Assembly (NCBI GenBank): GCA_021030905.1
Contig: JAGFMI010000004.1
Coordinates: forward strand, 2,108,001 to 2,172,000
Direction: 5' to 3'
Source of the DNA: Pyrenula massariospora
Taxonomy: Eukaryota; Ascomycota; Eurotiomycetes; Pyrenulales; Pyrenulaceae
Length of the DNA: 64,000 nt
Shown: in pieces, positions 43,227 to 55,797 of the stretch
Position numbering within the stretch: position 1 is the stretch's first letter
Layout: each line of letters begins with the position of its first letter
The notes under the pieces: generated by a model
The model's database searches: none
Told to the model about the DNA's origin: nothing
Seen by the model: the letters and a program-made list of their open reading frames with translations, nothing else
Position numbers and translations under genes: made by a program

Positions 43227-45701
43227 CGTATGTTACGTGAGAACTACAGAAGTTCTCGAATTGCGGTGCTTGGAATGGGTAGGTGCGAAGTAGGAAATAA
43301 AGAAGCTAGAGTGAAGTTGCGAAAAGAAGCTGAGGGCTGGCCGAACGGCTGACAGTAAGGGTAGTCATGGAGGTCGGGCTTGTTTGATAGGGCCCTTGCT
43401 GGTCCTGATACCGACGGCAGCATGCTGTTAGTCGGGCGGTTTCAGGCCAGGAAATGGCGCTTTCATTGAGAAGAAGGTTAGTGCCATTGGATAGCAGGCA
43501 TTGTTATCCAGTGTATGGTAATGGCCCCCAAAGCTAAACTTATACTGGCGCTGACTTCAGAAAAGTGGCATGGGCCGGACGAACGTAGCGCAAGGCTGGA
43601 CAGAAGGATGCTCGGGCTCATTGACCATGTCGAGACTGAGGAGTATTTTCCTGCAGTCTCTCGTTTATTTCCTTACGATGCTCATGAGTACGAGTTTAGG
43701 AATCAGCGGCTGAACTGACTGAGGTCAGCGAGATCGGCCAACGAACATTTAGTGTTGACAGAAGAGGCATTCCGTTCATTGCTCGGAAGTTGCATCAATC
43801 ACACATGGACGGTCAGTGCTTCGCTAGCCGTGAGGTGGTGGTGATCGGAAGGCTATGGAAGTTGGGAGATGAGGTGGAAGACGGACGGCAGGCGGTGCTG
43901 CTAAGCAAAGCTGTGAATCAGCCTCATCAGCAGAAGGATTCCGGCCCCTGTCGAATTACCTCCCGAGAAACGAGCCAATGATCGGCGGGTGGCCGAAAGC
44001 GCGAGACGGCCAAATTCCAAAAGGCGAACCTCCTGGCTGTACGTCCGTACGACATACCTAGTAGTGGCTAGTACGTCGTACGACGAGGTATGGTTTACGG
44101 TTAATCATAGTTCCCGTGGCATCCCTGAGCCCGGCCAATCACCACCAGGCCAATATAAATTAAAGCCCAACAGTGTTTCCTCATCTCGGCGAATCGAGGA
44201 GTCAGTATCTGCCCCCATCCAGCGATTCGTTGAACGGCCCGGAGACTGCGACCGAGGCCACACGTTCGGTGACGCGTGAACGAGGCAAGGGAATCAAGCG
44301 AAGAGTGTCAAAGGGTAGGACAGACAAACCTGCTCACGATGCACCGATTGAGAGACGGTCTTCTGGAACTTCGGTTGCTAGCTCCAACAGGGTGTTGATA
44401 CCTGATGTCTGGTACCTGGTCGCGGCCGCATGATGCTTAAGAGACGGTCTTAAGACTCTCGGCGCGTCAGATTAGATAGGAGGCTAGCTGGAGGTGGTCT
44501 ATGCTTTCAAACAATCCCTGCCAAGTCTGAGAAGGAAATGGTTGCACATGGGCGGTAGAGAAGCGTGTGCGTCAATGCCCCCATCAGCTCATTTCAGTCG
44601 TAACAGACCGGTACAGCACCTCTTCTCGAATCATAGACCTAGGTGTGAGCGGTAAGGTATCGTCTTCGTTTTCAACGGCCTATCAGTGCGTTGAAAGATT
44701 TCAACCCCAGAGTCTCACGGGTCAGCAAACGACCTCGCTGCCTGGTCAACGTTGCAGGTTAAATGCCTCGGAGTCTCGGGCCAGCCCTGAACTCTCAAGA
44801 TGGCAACGTGGCCGACCATATCAGTTTCGATCTGGCGCGGAGAATCTGTCTCGTCAGATCCTTCCATGGCAGTTTGTTCCTTTTGCTCTACTTTGGGATA
44901 ACGGGCTTGGGTTTGAGGCAATTCCCCGTTTCAGTAACAGGGTGTACTTTGTGCTTGAGGTATGGACATCTTGGATGATCCCAAAAGTTGCGCTCAAATT
45001 TCTTTTGGTTACGATATCCGCACTTCAACGGTCGGATTACGTGGTCATGTTTGATTTAGAAGCGGAAAGCTGTTGCAAAGTCCATTCATCTGACAGTTGC
45101 TGTTGAATGAATGCTAAATTTATTTATCTGGCAAAGTAACAGCAGTGCTTCAACCTGCTAGCGGGAGTGGAAGGAACACGCAAGGATTTCTTCGGCGCTG
45201 CATCATTGTATCAGATGCCACAGATAACCTTTATTGATGCACAGAGTCCTGGTTTTCTGGACTTCGAACGGAGCAATCGCCATCGCAAGGTAGAAAGTCT
45301 GTCGGTGGTTTACAGTGCTTTGGATGTGTGGGCGTTGAAGTCGACTCCGCATTGTCCGGCAGGGTTAAGCCTCCACCGCCACAGCCTTGGGTGTCGCTTA
45401 AGGCTCCAGGCTGCTGGCCCCCGATCTTCAGCAAGATTGGAGGCACAAGGATGGCGGTAGAGTAACTAGTAGTACATGGCCACTCTGTCAGCCTGCCGTT
45501 CTTTTGGCAGCTCCTGAGAACTTCACTTTGTTACCGTGAAATAATACATCCTCGTAGGTGTACAGACTACCGCTAGCCGTGAGTCTTTATCCTTCGTGCC
45601 TTTGAATTACCGACATTGCTACGTCGCATGGTGCACACTCCCCTTTTCATGCTCTGCGCATTCCAAGCGGGGACTGGCGCCTGTCTACATCATCGCCGAC
45701 A
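43227..45701. other. Intergenic spacer with a small hairpin, no gene seen
   Basis: 2.5 kb divergent region between the pepsin-fold gene and the glycosyltransferase. Contains an inverted repeat at 44046-44082 and two copies of AGAGACGGTCTT (44351-44362 and 44440-44451). CCAAT and TATAAAT-like sequences occur near 44149-44160, but no coding frame follows them convincingly. Confidence 0.5.
44046..44082. repeat. Short inverted repeat (hairpin)
   Basis: CGTACGAC at 44046-44053 pairs with GTCGTACG at 44075-44082, and CTAG/TAC bases inside the arms pair with one bulge around a six-base loop. GTACGTC is also repeated directly on each side. No role assigned. Confidence 0.7.
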
Positions 45702-47019
45702 ATGATCGATTTTCAATCCCTCGTGAACTCCGTCAAAGGGTATGCGCCTGTCGGGGCAGCACCTAACGCCAATGGCGAGCAACCGACTTTCAGCGAAACC
45801 TTGTCATTATACCTCAAGTCTAAACGCGTGCGGGTGGTCATCGCTCTCGTTGTCATCCTTATTGTTGGGAGCCTTACCATCCACCAAGCAGGAAATCGCA
45901 TACCGTCCCTTCCATCAGTTGGCGGCTTTAGCAGCAGCGGCGATGAATTCACAGCACCAAGCGACCCTCATGATCCGACGGTAGACTATACAGAGTTCGC
46001 CTATGTGCAATATGTCACCAACTCCGCATATCTTTGCAATTCTCTCATGATCTTCGAGTCCCTGAAGCGTCTAGAAAGCAAAGCTCACCGTCTGATGATG
46101 TACCCACGTGGTTGGTCGATCGATGAGTCGAGCACGAGTCAGGAGAGCCGTCTCCTGCGGAAGGCGAGGGATGATTATGATGTTGAACTTATCCCTATTG
46201 ATGTCCAACGCAAGTCTGGGGATGCAACATGGGGAGATAGTTTCACTAAACTCCTTGCTTTCAATCAGACACAGTATAAACGGGTCATGAGTTTAGACTC
46301 AGATGCCACTGTGTTGAAGGTAGACTCTCTTAATCCATTATTCACCTACAATTGCTAATCTATACACCAGCACATGGACGAACTCTTCCTAATTCCTTCA
46401 GCACCTGTGGCGATGCCGCGAGCCTATTGGCTCAACCCGGATGACCGTGTCCTTAGCTCTCAACTTGTATTGCTTGAGCCTTCCGAGTTCGAGTTTCAGC
46501 GTATTTCGGACGCCATGGATCACATTGGGCCAAAAGATTTTGACATGGAAATTGTGAATAATCTTTACCGAGACAATTGTTGGATCATCCCGCACCGCAA
46601 GTACGACTTGTTAAGCGGCGAGTTTCGAAACGAGCCGGATGCACATGAAAAATATTTGGGGAGTAAAGAGGAGAAATGGGACGCCGAGGCAGTCATCAAA
46701 GAAGCCAAGTTCCTTCACTTCTCGGACTGGCCATACCCTAAGCCTTGGATACAAGTACAGCAGGGTACAACAGACGACAGGAAACCTAAGTGCAGAGACA
46801 CACCGGAGGGACAGAATTGCAATGATCAGAAGATTTGGCTATGGCTATATGACGACTTCCGTGCTCGTCGATCGGTACGTTGTCCTGTCATCTCAACATT
46901 AAAATGAGCGCGATGCTAATACGTCACAGAGAGTCTGTTCATTAAGCTCCTCGAACATCAAAAGAGATGCCATGCCTGAACCGGCAGAGCCTCCGTCGCG
47001 CTTTGAACCAATATTCTAG
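45702..47019 (+). CDS. Type II membrane glycosyltransferase, GT8-like (Gnt1/glycogenin-like)
   Basis: Three exons: 45702-46319, 46371-46874 and 46930-47019, with introns of 51 and 55 nt; the product is 403 residues. A short cytoplasmic N terminus is followed by one membrane anchor (VRVVIALVVILIVGSLTI, about residues 48-65) and a lumenal domain. Domain signatures: FAYVQYVTNSAYLCNSLMIFESL (start of the GT8 fold), LLAFNQTQYKRVMSLDSDATVLK with the DxD metal site (DSD), then MDELFLIPSAPVAMPRAYWL, and KFLHFSDWPYPKPW (the His/Asp region that binds the nucleotide sugar). The family fits fungal N-acetylglucosaminyltransferase-like Golgi enzymes. The donor sugar cannot be told from sequence. Confidence 0.88.
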
Positions 47020-48428
47020 TGCTTCCTTTTTTGTAGGCATGGGAAAGCAAAGCTTGATCTTTGGGAAAAGCGTTGGTTATTGTGCTTTGTATCGAGTTAG
47101 ACGGCTACGACCTTCTGATACCCTGCCCGTTTGACGAGCATCGACTTATACCGGTCTTGGCTGCGCCATTGTAGTCATTGCTATGGCGAAAATGAAGAAT
47201 AAGATTTACGCGCGGTGGTTCTGACGTTATTCTGCAAGCACGTAGACACATAGTCTCGCTAGCTTGGTGGACCGTGTATCTTGATTTTGGATGGTATATG
47301 TCCTGTACAAAAGAATAGATGTGCAACTTCCAAACAACGTCGCCAGGTGATCAGCAGTCGCACCTACATATTGAAACTCGGCGCCGCAGCCTCGCGTACT
47401 TGATGATTGCTCTGGTGCGGCGCTACCAGTCTTGAGGGTGTGCGGTGAGGCTCTTCCTGATGCATCCCTCGGATCTTGGAATGGGCCGGCCCTGCTGGCT
47501 GTCCTCGACGCTTGCACAATCTAGACTCAGAACTTGTCCCATCTGGCTTGTGAATTGTAACATTAGTGTGGTTTCTCCTGCAGTTTGCTCAAATCGACAA
47601 CCAAGGCGGAACAGGTGCAGGAGTGTTGCTGCATGGCGGTGTTGCGTATTCTGCGGTTGGGTACGGTGGGAACAACGAGCAAGCAACGGGGGACCGGGAG
47701 CCGGGAGTGGGCGAGATTGGCTCCTCCGCGCCAGCTGCACACCCGGCGCAGGTACCAGGGAGCGGGTCCTGGGCGGCCAGTCAGTGCCCGGACCGGGGAG
47801 CGGCGTGCCTGGAAGAGCCTGCGAAAGGCGTTGAGTGGCGGTTTCGCGCGTTCCCCAGCCGGTGAAACAAGCGGCCCTGAGTTTCTCCAACAGGTTTAAC
47901 GCTGTCAATCCCCCTGGCGCCAACGCACCAGTACGTGAACTCGTTTGTGCAGCTGGCGAATGTCCTCCACTGCCACCCTCACCTTAAAATTGTCGGCCGC
48001 TGATTACTGCTCAAGGATTCCAGATTGCTGCGCATCGAGATTTTCGCTCATTCTTTCTCCTGGGGCAGATCATGATCTCCTATTGAACCTACAGCCTCTG
48101 CTTTTCATCCTGGTGTCTATCTTCTTTCCGTTCGCTATCTACTTTCACCGTCGACTCGGTGCTACTTTCGTCACTCGTTTCTCTCCTTGGTTCAGAAGTG
48201 GGACCTTTTTTGACAAGTTAGGCTCGAGAGCGTCCCGAGCTCCATACACGTGCTCTTTATCTTACTTCAATAAAGTGACCGTGTGCAGCGCCTCACAGTC
48301 CTTTCTCTTCCTCGTCATCATTGACAGGCCTACACAACCTGAGCTCTGGACGTGGGCTGTCTTCACCCGTCTGGCTCATGTCTCAAAAGCGTTTCTCACG
48401 TGAAGGGTTTCAGCCGCTGCAAAATACC
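47020..48428. other. Upstream region of the MscS channel gene
   Basis: About 1.4 kb. Overlapping GC-rich frames near 47423-47923 on both strands carry no motif. It probably holds a long promoter and leader; another in-frame Met lies at 48378. Confidence 0.5.
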
Positions 48429-51404
48429 ATGTCGAATCCTGCTCGCAATCCAAACGATGCCACGATCGATATACCGTTGACGACGGTGCCCAGTCGTGGT
48501 CAGACTGGAGCGCGGAAAGCAGATACAAACCTCTCGGCAAATGGCTACAGACCATCCTCTCCACTCCCTCCTAGTGCTACAAATGAAAAAACCGGTCTCT
48601 TCCATCACCATAAGGCTGCCGGAAGGCGAAGAAAGCTTGAACAAAATGGCAGAGAAAACCACTCCGATGATGACGGAACGGTCACTTCTATGGGCAGGAT
48701 CTATTCCGCCATCATGAACTTCTCAATTATCACTCGATATTTTTTATACGTGCTACCTCTAGCCTTGATCATTGCAGTTCCCATCATTGTTGGCGCAACT
48801 GCGGCTCCTAACGCGAAGATTGGAAAGGGGAATAAGATTGGAAAGGAGGATAAGGCTGTTCCTATTGTCTGGTTTTTCGCATGGATTGAGATTGTGTGGC
48901 TGAGCTTGTGGGTATCGAAGCTATTTGCACAGGCTCTTCCTTACATTTTTCAATTCCTCGTCGGAATTGTGAGTGCTGGGGTTCGAAAGTACGCATTGGT
49001 CTTGAAAGCATTGGAGATTCCTCTTTCACTCGTGGGATGGGCGTTGACATCGCTGGCTACCTTTGCTCCAGTGAGTATCTACCTTTCAGAAAACTATCCA
49101 GAAAGGGTCTTAATAATATGCAGGTCATGACTTTGAATCCACACAACCGGCATGTTCCAGGCAATACTACTCTAGAGCCATGGCAGAAGACCGTCCAAAA
49201 TCTTCTCTTTGCTGCACTGTTTTCCACCATAATTCTGCTCTTAGAGAAATTGATTATCCAGCTCATCTCAATCAGCTACCACCGCAAGCAGTTCGATGCC
49301 AAGATCAAAGATTCGAAGCGAAATATCTACCTTCTTGGTCTTCTGTATGATGCGTCGACTGCTTTGTTCCCCGCTTACTGCTCCGAATTTGCGAACGAAG
49401 ACTACATTATTAATGATGGACTCGACCTGTTGGGAAGCAAAAGCTCCAGTAACCACGCCCAGTCTGGGTCAGCGACTCCAATGCGCCTGATCCAGAATGT
49501 TGGACGAGTTGGGGACAAGCTTACCGCTGCGGTTGGTAATGTTGCATCTGAAATCACTGGAAAGAACGTTTTCAATGCCACAAGTGCTCATTCTGTAATC
49601 ATTGAAGCACTGGAGAAGAACCGCTCCTCCGAGGCACTGGCTCGCCGTCTTTGGATGTCTTTCGTAATGGAAGGTAAAGATGCTCTCTACCAGGAAGATA
49701 TAGCGGATGTACTTGGCCCGGACCGGAAAGTTGAAGCCGAAGAATGTTTCGAATGCCTTGACAGGGACGGTAATGGAGACATCAGTCTTGACGAAATGAT
49801 CCTGACCGTTTGCGAATTTGGAAGAGAGAGACACGCCATTTCCAACAGCATGCACGACGTCGATCAAGCCATCAATGTCCTGGATAATCTTCTCTGTGTC
49901 GTAGCCTTCCTCATCGTCATCTTCATCTTTGGTAAGTAACTAAATTTAGCTGTCCGAGGGTCTCCGCTAATGCTCAGCAGTGGCCTTCCTCTTCACTTCC
50001 TTCACAGCAACTCTAGCCACTGCTGGTACGGCGCTTCTGTCACTCTCATTCGTATTCGCAGCCACGGCCCAGGAAGTCCTCGGTTCTTGCATTTTCCTCT
50101 TTGTCAAGCACCCTTTTGATGTCGGTGACCGGGTTGACATTGCCACCGATGGGCTTATCGTCGAGAGGATCTCTTTACTTTTTACCGTCTTCCGCAAAAC
50201 CAAAGACGGCAGGCTCACTCAAGTCCCTAATATTGTGCTGAACACTAACTGGATCGAAAATATTACGCGGAGCAAGGCCATGAGGGAGGCGGTGACACTG
50301 TTCATCAATTTTGATACCTCGCTTGAGGATATTCAACTTCTCAAGACCGAAATGCAGAACTTTGTCCGTGAGAAAGAAAACTCGCGAGACTTCCAGCCAG
50401 ATGTTGACATTGAGGTTACCGGCGTCAATGAAATGGACTACTTGCAGCTGAAGATCGAAATCCGTCACAAGAGTAACTGGGCCAATGGGGCCGTGTGTGC
50501 TGCTCGCCGGTCGAAATTCATGTGTGCCCTCGTTCTCGCTCTGAGAAAGGTGCCAATCTACGGCCCTGGAGCCGGTGGCGCCGCCCTAGGCGAGCCCGGA
50601 AACCCTTCATATTCCGTCACAGTGACCGACTCGCAGGCCACAGAAGCCAGACAAGACTTCTCTGACAAAAAAGATGCCAAACGCCTAGTACCTTTGAATT
50701 CTAAATCTCCCCCATCCAGCAACACCGAGACAAGTGCTGCTTCCACAGGTACTGAATACCTCCCTCAATACGGCCAAGCCCGCTCCGAGGCTGAAGCCGT
50801 CGATATGCTGAACATGCGCGCCCCGGCCATCGACCCTGCCCGCGACGATTCCAAAGACTACTACCAGAACCAGCAGGGCAATGCTCCGGCTTCGATCCCT
50901 GGACCTGTAGACGGCAGGCGCAGCCAAGACATCCAAGACGTACGTGACATCCTCCGCCGCGAGTCGACTAGAGGTCGACGCAAAGCCGCCGGGGCCACCG
51001 CTACAGGAGGAAGTCCAACGGGTTTCGGTGTCGCCACGGGCGTGGCAGCACCGCTATCCCAATCCAACAACATCCCCATCATCCACGAACCCGTCGTGCC
51101 GCCTCCGCCGCTGAGGGCGGCCTCTCGTACTGGAACGCCCACCTCGACCAATGTCTCCGCGCCTATCACCTCGGAGTACCACGACTACGAGTACACCCCG
51201 CAGATCCAGCAGTACAGCAACACGGGACAGTATCCAGCGCGTACGCAGAGCCCGACCAGCCCGACGAGCTATCAGAGTAACAATCCGTATGGACGGGCGC
51301 CGCCGGTGCCGTATGCGCCCAGCGGGGGAGTGACGAGTCCGACAAGGAGGCCCGTACCGGCGAGGATCTTAGAGGAGGGGTCTCAGCAGAGGAAGGTGTC
51401 TTAG
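48429..51404 (+). CDS. EF-hand mechanosensitive ion channel (MscS family, Msy1/Msy2-like)
   Basis: Ion channel of internal membranes; the fission-yeast relatives act at the ER in hypo-osmotic shock and calcium control. Three exons: 48429-49070, 49124-49931 and 49981-51404, with introns of 53 and 49 nt; the product is 957 residues. A disordered N terminus precedes the spans YFLYVLPLALIIAVPIIVGA, IVWFFAWIEIVWLSLWVSKLF, LVGWALTSLATFAP and LFAALFSTIILLLEKLIIQL. One EF-hand follows (LDRDGNGDISLDEMI, about residues 430-445), then the pore helices (VVAFLIVIFIFVAFLFTSFTATLATAGTALLSLSFVFAATAQEVLGSCIFLF) and the MscS beta domain (KHPFDVGDRVDI, VERISLLFTVFRKTKDGRLTQVPNIVL). The last 300 residues are Pro/Ser/Gly-rich and disordered. 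The start MSNPARN is preferred; a Met 51 bases earlier is in frame. Confidence 0.93.
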
Positions 51405-53392
51405 GAAAGACGGAAAGGAGATGCTGGTGGGAGGGAGGGAGATTTGAGGAGGCTGGTGTTGCGGAGGGGTGGTTGAGTGGATCAGATGCGCGGTAATTGT
51501 ACAAAGGTGGGCGGGGCGAACGATGACATGCTGTGAATGAGATGAGAAAAAGAAGAAGACTTGCGCTCCCGCGGGCATAAAGAGTGGACCGGACCGGCTT
51601 GTACAGGGTAATTACGATACTCCTGAAGGGGGCGTGGTGTGATGATGTACTGTATAGAAAGAATGTCGCGCACGAACTTCCACCACCGGTCGATCAGGTG
51701 TTAATGCTGGATGAACAAAACAAACTAACGGACGGACGGATGGGCGTATATATAGATAGACAAAGGTCTCCTAGAGTCTTAATCATGTATCTTCTTCAAC
51801 CGGACAAACTTATGTGGACAATGTGCTCCTTCTAAAGCTTACAGTAATTATAGAGCCTGTTTAAATCCAGTTCGAACAACCCATTCGCTCGTCTGTGCAT
51901 GGGTAGACAAATACCTCCCGCGAGAGTCTCTTGCTGAACTTGAAATAAAATGTTTGCGTTCAGGAATAATTCCACGACAAACGACAAATAAGACTGACCC
52001 ACCATCACCAAGCTGCCATTTCACTTGGATGGAGAAGGTTCTGTGATGCTGGGTGGGTGGCGTTGAACAGAGCGGCGGGGGAGGTGGGGGAGATCTAGGA
52101 TGGGGTTGGGCTATGTAGAGATATAGGAAGATATATGCAGAGAGGGGGGAGGAGGGGGAAGAGAACCATTTCATTTTCCAGCGAGGCGTGCTCCACGAGG
52201 AAAAGAAAGGAAGGAAGGAAGGGTGGGGGCCTTGCGTAGACGTTGTGTTGACGTTGATGTGTTGAAGGGGGCTCTCTGCGGATGTACAGCTGTTGGACGG
52301 CCGGGCCGATGGACAGATAGGATAGGGGAAGGTGAGGATCATGGTTTGTCGTAGAGGAGGGGATTTAGAGGGGGATTGAAGGGTTGAGTTGTTTGAAAGG
52401 GATGTGCAAGGGTAGATCTGGGGTTGAGAGGGTGGTGCGTGTTGTGTTGTGGAAGGGAAAGGCCAGCCGGTGGCACGTTGTGCGGTCGAGTCGAGTAACT
52501 GGGTGGTTTGTGTTGGGTGCGCGTGGAGTTGTGTGGGGGTGATGTGGAGAGTAGAAAGGGAAAGGAAGAGAGTGTGAAATGTAGGGACTATGCTATGGTA
52601 AAGTGGGATTAATTTCTACAATTTGGGCTTTCTGAGCGTGGTTAAAAGTAAATTGGTGGGTAAGTTGGGGAGTGGCATTCGCTACGTGGGCTTGAAAAGG
52701 CGAAGAAGCGAAGGATTCATTGCGATCTTTGAGGTTGAGGTTTGTGGTCATATATGAGGTGGGTTGGCTATGCTTTCGGCAATAAGTGCATGCATGACAA
52801 TTGTGGTTGGCTTGACGAAGGATGTGACTCTCTCCTTGGGCTACACAAGTTTAAGGCAACATGCTTTAGACGACTGTAGTGAAATGTGCTGTACAGGAGA
52901 AGGCTTTATTCAAATTGGTACTTTGGAGATGTAGGTCGATGTAAGTTGCAGGTTGCTATCAGGTCATGTAGAATAAAGAAGGTTTTTAGTAGAATAATAG
53001 AATAGATGACCTGGGATATGAGATTCTTAGAGGTGCTAAAGAACCGGTATAATTAATGATAGCTTAAGAATGGGTAGAACGTATCACGAGTTGGTGACGT
53101 CAAGCGAGACACGCTTCTTTCGGAATGCACAGCACAGCGAAAGGAAAGTTGTTCGGAAGATTTGGGCTTTGAGTCTGTAAGAAATATGAATTGATCTTAA
53201 TTCAGCTTTTGATTGCTACATATCGGGAGGAGAAGATCTATGATTTTGACAGCACCAGTCATGACGGCATTGCATCGTGATTGTGAAGGAGAGATGAAGT
53301 CGATCGACATTGTGAGAAATTTGTCGACAATTGTTTCCAGAGGACAGGTAGGTGTTGTGGTAATTGCGTTTTGGTGAAAAGTACGTAATCGA
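51405..53392. other. Intergenic region with a purine-rich strand
   Basis: 2 kb between the channel gene (+) and FKBP (-), both ending here. From about 52030 to 52580 the + strand is strongly G/A-rich, with G-tracts at 52077-52110 and 52144-52158. No coding frame is credible; the 164-codon frame on the - strand simply reads the pyrimidine-rich strand. Confidence 0.55.
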
Positions 53393-54462
53393 TTAAGCAG
53401 TCTTGTTGTTGATGGACAGCAGCTTGACCTCACTGTACAAGAGTTAGCTCTGCAGTTCGACCATCGATCACCACCTCGTTATGTGACCAAAGCTAGAAAC
53501 TATCCAATAAGATGATTTGAGTTCGAACTTTCCCAACAACTGACCAAGTCACCAATTGTAGTGGGAGGATCTGCAATTAGAAGCGCTCGCGCACGGGGTG
53601 CACGGTCGTCTCCTCGCAGCTTTCCGCTGCCCAAAGCGCACCAAAAATCGAAAGCACGTTTAGATCAGAAATAGTGCTGCAGATTGCAAGTACTCACAAG
53701 ATCAATGTGGCGTTTGCCGGGATAAGGCCGGGGAAGCCGCTATATGACCCTCCTGGTCAGTATCGCCTTATACTCGATGGTCGCTTGCGTTGATCTGGGG
53801 TAATAGTTCGACATGGTTATACGGCAGATGTACCGTGCATCAGATGTTGTGCAGGATGACACGCAGAAGAAGTTGCGCAGGTGACCAGGGATATGTGAGA
53901 CACCAAACGTACCGATCGCCATACGCATAGTCTCTACAATCACATCAGTACGTGTCAACAGAGACACTAAGGGCCACTTAGGGACTAGATAGAACGGCCA
54001 AAGAGGAAATACGGGGATTTGAAGAGACGTAAACAGATTGTATAATTCATCACAACTAGGATCTGGTGACAAGATCAAGACTGAGAACGTACCCAGTAAT
54101 GGTCAAGACAGCCTTTTCGCCTAAGGTCATCTGTGGTACACCTTCGTCCCAGCCTAAAAATGATCATATTAGATTAGGGTATAGACAATGTTGAAGAGAG
54201 CCATCTCACCTCGGATGACCTGGCCGACACCAATCTTGGTCTTGAAGGGTCCACGCCCGACACTTGAATCGAATCTGAGAGATTATTAGAGGGATGTTGT
54301 CATCGATTGGTTATTGGGGCCACTCCAGACGTACTGCTTTCCGCGGCTTTGCGGCGCACCTGGCTCATAGAGCCAGCCAGTATACTCCATGTTGATGGTG
54401 TCACCGCTCTTGGGTCTATCAGTGCCATTCCCCTGGGCCAACGTTTGCTTAGTCACACCCAT
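53393..54462 (-). CDS. FPR1: FKBP12-type peptidyl-prolyl cis-trans isomerase
   Basis: Cytosolic prolyl isomerase and the FK506/rapamycin receptor. Rebuilt from six small exons: 54335-54462, 54210-54274, 54093-54153, 53913-53933 (21 nt), 53698-53739 (42 nt) and 53393-53432, giving 118 residues. Introns are 60, 55, 159, 173 and 264 nt. The joined product reads MGVTKQTLAQGNGTDRPKSG, then [85 protein letters not shown]. All FK506-pocket positions are visible (Tyr in MEYTG, Phe/Asp in QFDSS, Val-Ile and Trp in QVIRGWDEG, Tyr in DYAYG, Phe in LIFEV). The tail ends NNKTA. Splice phases agree at every junction; the last intron is the least certain. Confidence 0.9.
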
Positions 54463-55797
54463 TTTTGAGCTTAGACTGAGGATTCAGCGGAGCTGCTTGA
54501 GGAAGATGAGGTCGTAAGTAGAAGGAGACGCTATAGATCAAGGAGGGGATGGAGGAGTAGGCCAAATTGAGGTCCAGACAATGTTTAAGAGTGGAGAATG
54601 GTGACGAGATAGTGAAGGTCGGGAAAAGGACCGGGCCTGAACTTTATATTGCGTCTTCACGATCTCATAGCAGCGTCCCTCCACGTTTCGCAATGGCAAA
54701 AGAAAAGGGAGCATTGAGGGACCGAGAAGGCCGAACGACATAACCCTGACCTGTTCCCCGGTCTGTGGGGGTTGGAGCGTGGGAGAAGTTTGGATGTATC
54801 ATCACCTTCTCTCAACAATTTTCCTGGCGCTTCTGAGGCTGTATCTGTCTGCACCTTTCGAGCCTGAAGTTGCCATGTCTCATGCGTTCGTGTCATGATT
54901 TTCCGATGGCGACATAAGCTAAATCACGCCGCAGCCGTTCTGCAAGTCTGGCCAGCAACATCGACCTCGCCAGGGGTCCCGGATTCACGGCGTTGATCGT
55001 GGTCTCAACGCGGAAACTATAAGAGGACGTAAACGATCCCGCGATGGGTCTTCCCGGAGGTCGAAGTATCTCCAGCATCCTATAAGCGTTGAGGGAGAGT
55101 CTGCCGGCTGTCCTTTTCCCCGCTGCCGCCTGTGGGAGGGGAGCCGTCGCGCTGGTGGATCAGGATGTGGTGACAAGGCTTGCCCTCAATCGGTGAAAGA
55201 TGTATTAAAATCGTCCTGCGGGCCTTAACCCTTACCGCACTGGTCTCGATGATAGAGATGCTACATGAAGGAGATCATGCTCGGAACCGCTCGATGGAAG
55301 TGCGGCGTTCTAAAAACCCTGATCTTTATCAGAGACGACAATCAAACATCCCAGTGCAACCCATGCCCGTTTTGGCAACCAGGCTGAGCAGACGTTACAG
55401 TCCAAGCATCAATCAACAAGCATCCGCGCCTTGCTGTACATGACAGCCCGTTTCTAACCCTGCCTCTAAATAGATGCACGTACTCGCTCCTCTGTAGTAT
55501 AACGCCGACCGGCAGACCGCTCAATGTACTGAATCTAGACTTTCAACACGCGCAAGCACACCGCTTTTTCTGTCGTGCTCGCTGCCACCGGGCTTGCATT
55601 GTTCTGCGAGATACGCGAGTCACCTCTCGTGCCACCATTGGTCCCAAAATGCAACAACCCGTCAGCCATTCTCCTTTAATGCCAAATCCGAAGCACGCCG
55701 TTGAAGCACTAGATCGTCGTACAATTGGCCTGCCATATGCACGGGATCTCCCTGGCCACCAGTTCAAACTCTATCACATCGATGAGACTTGGACTTG
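54463..55797. other. Intergenic spacer, FKBP promoter side
   Basis: 1.3 kb between the FKBP start and the histidinol-phosphatase stop (both -). No supported feature. Confidence 0.5.

Noticed and set aside
44567-45106. 179-codon frame before the glycosyltransferase
   Set aside because: No motif or signal, composition unlike the neighbouring genes.
47423-47923. 166-codon Pro-rich frame before the MscS gene
   Set aside because: GC-rich low-complexity frame with equally long frames on the other strand.
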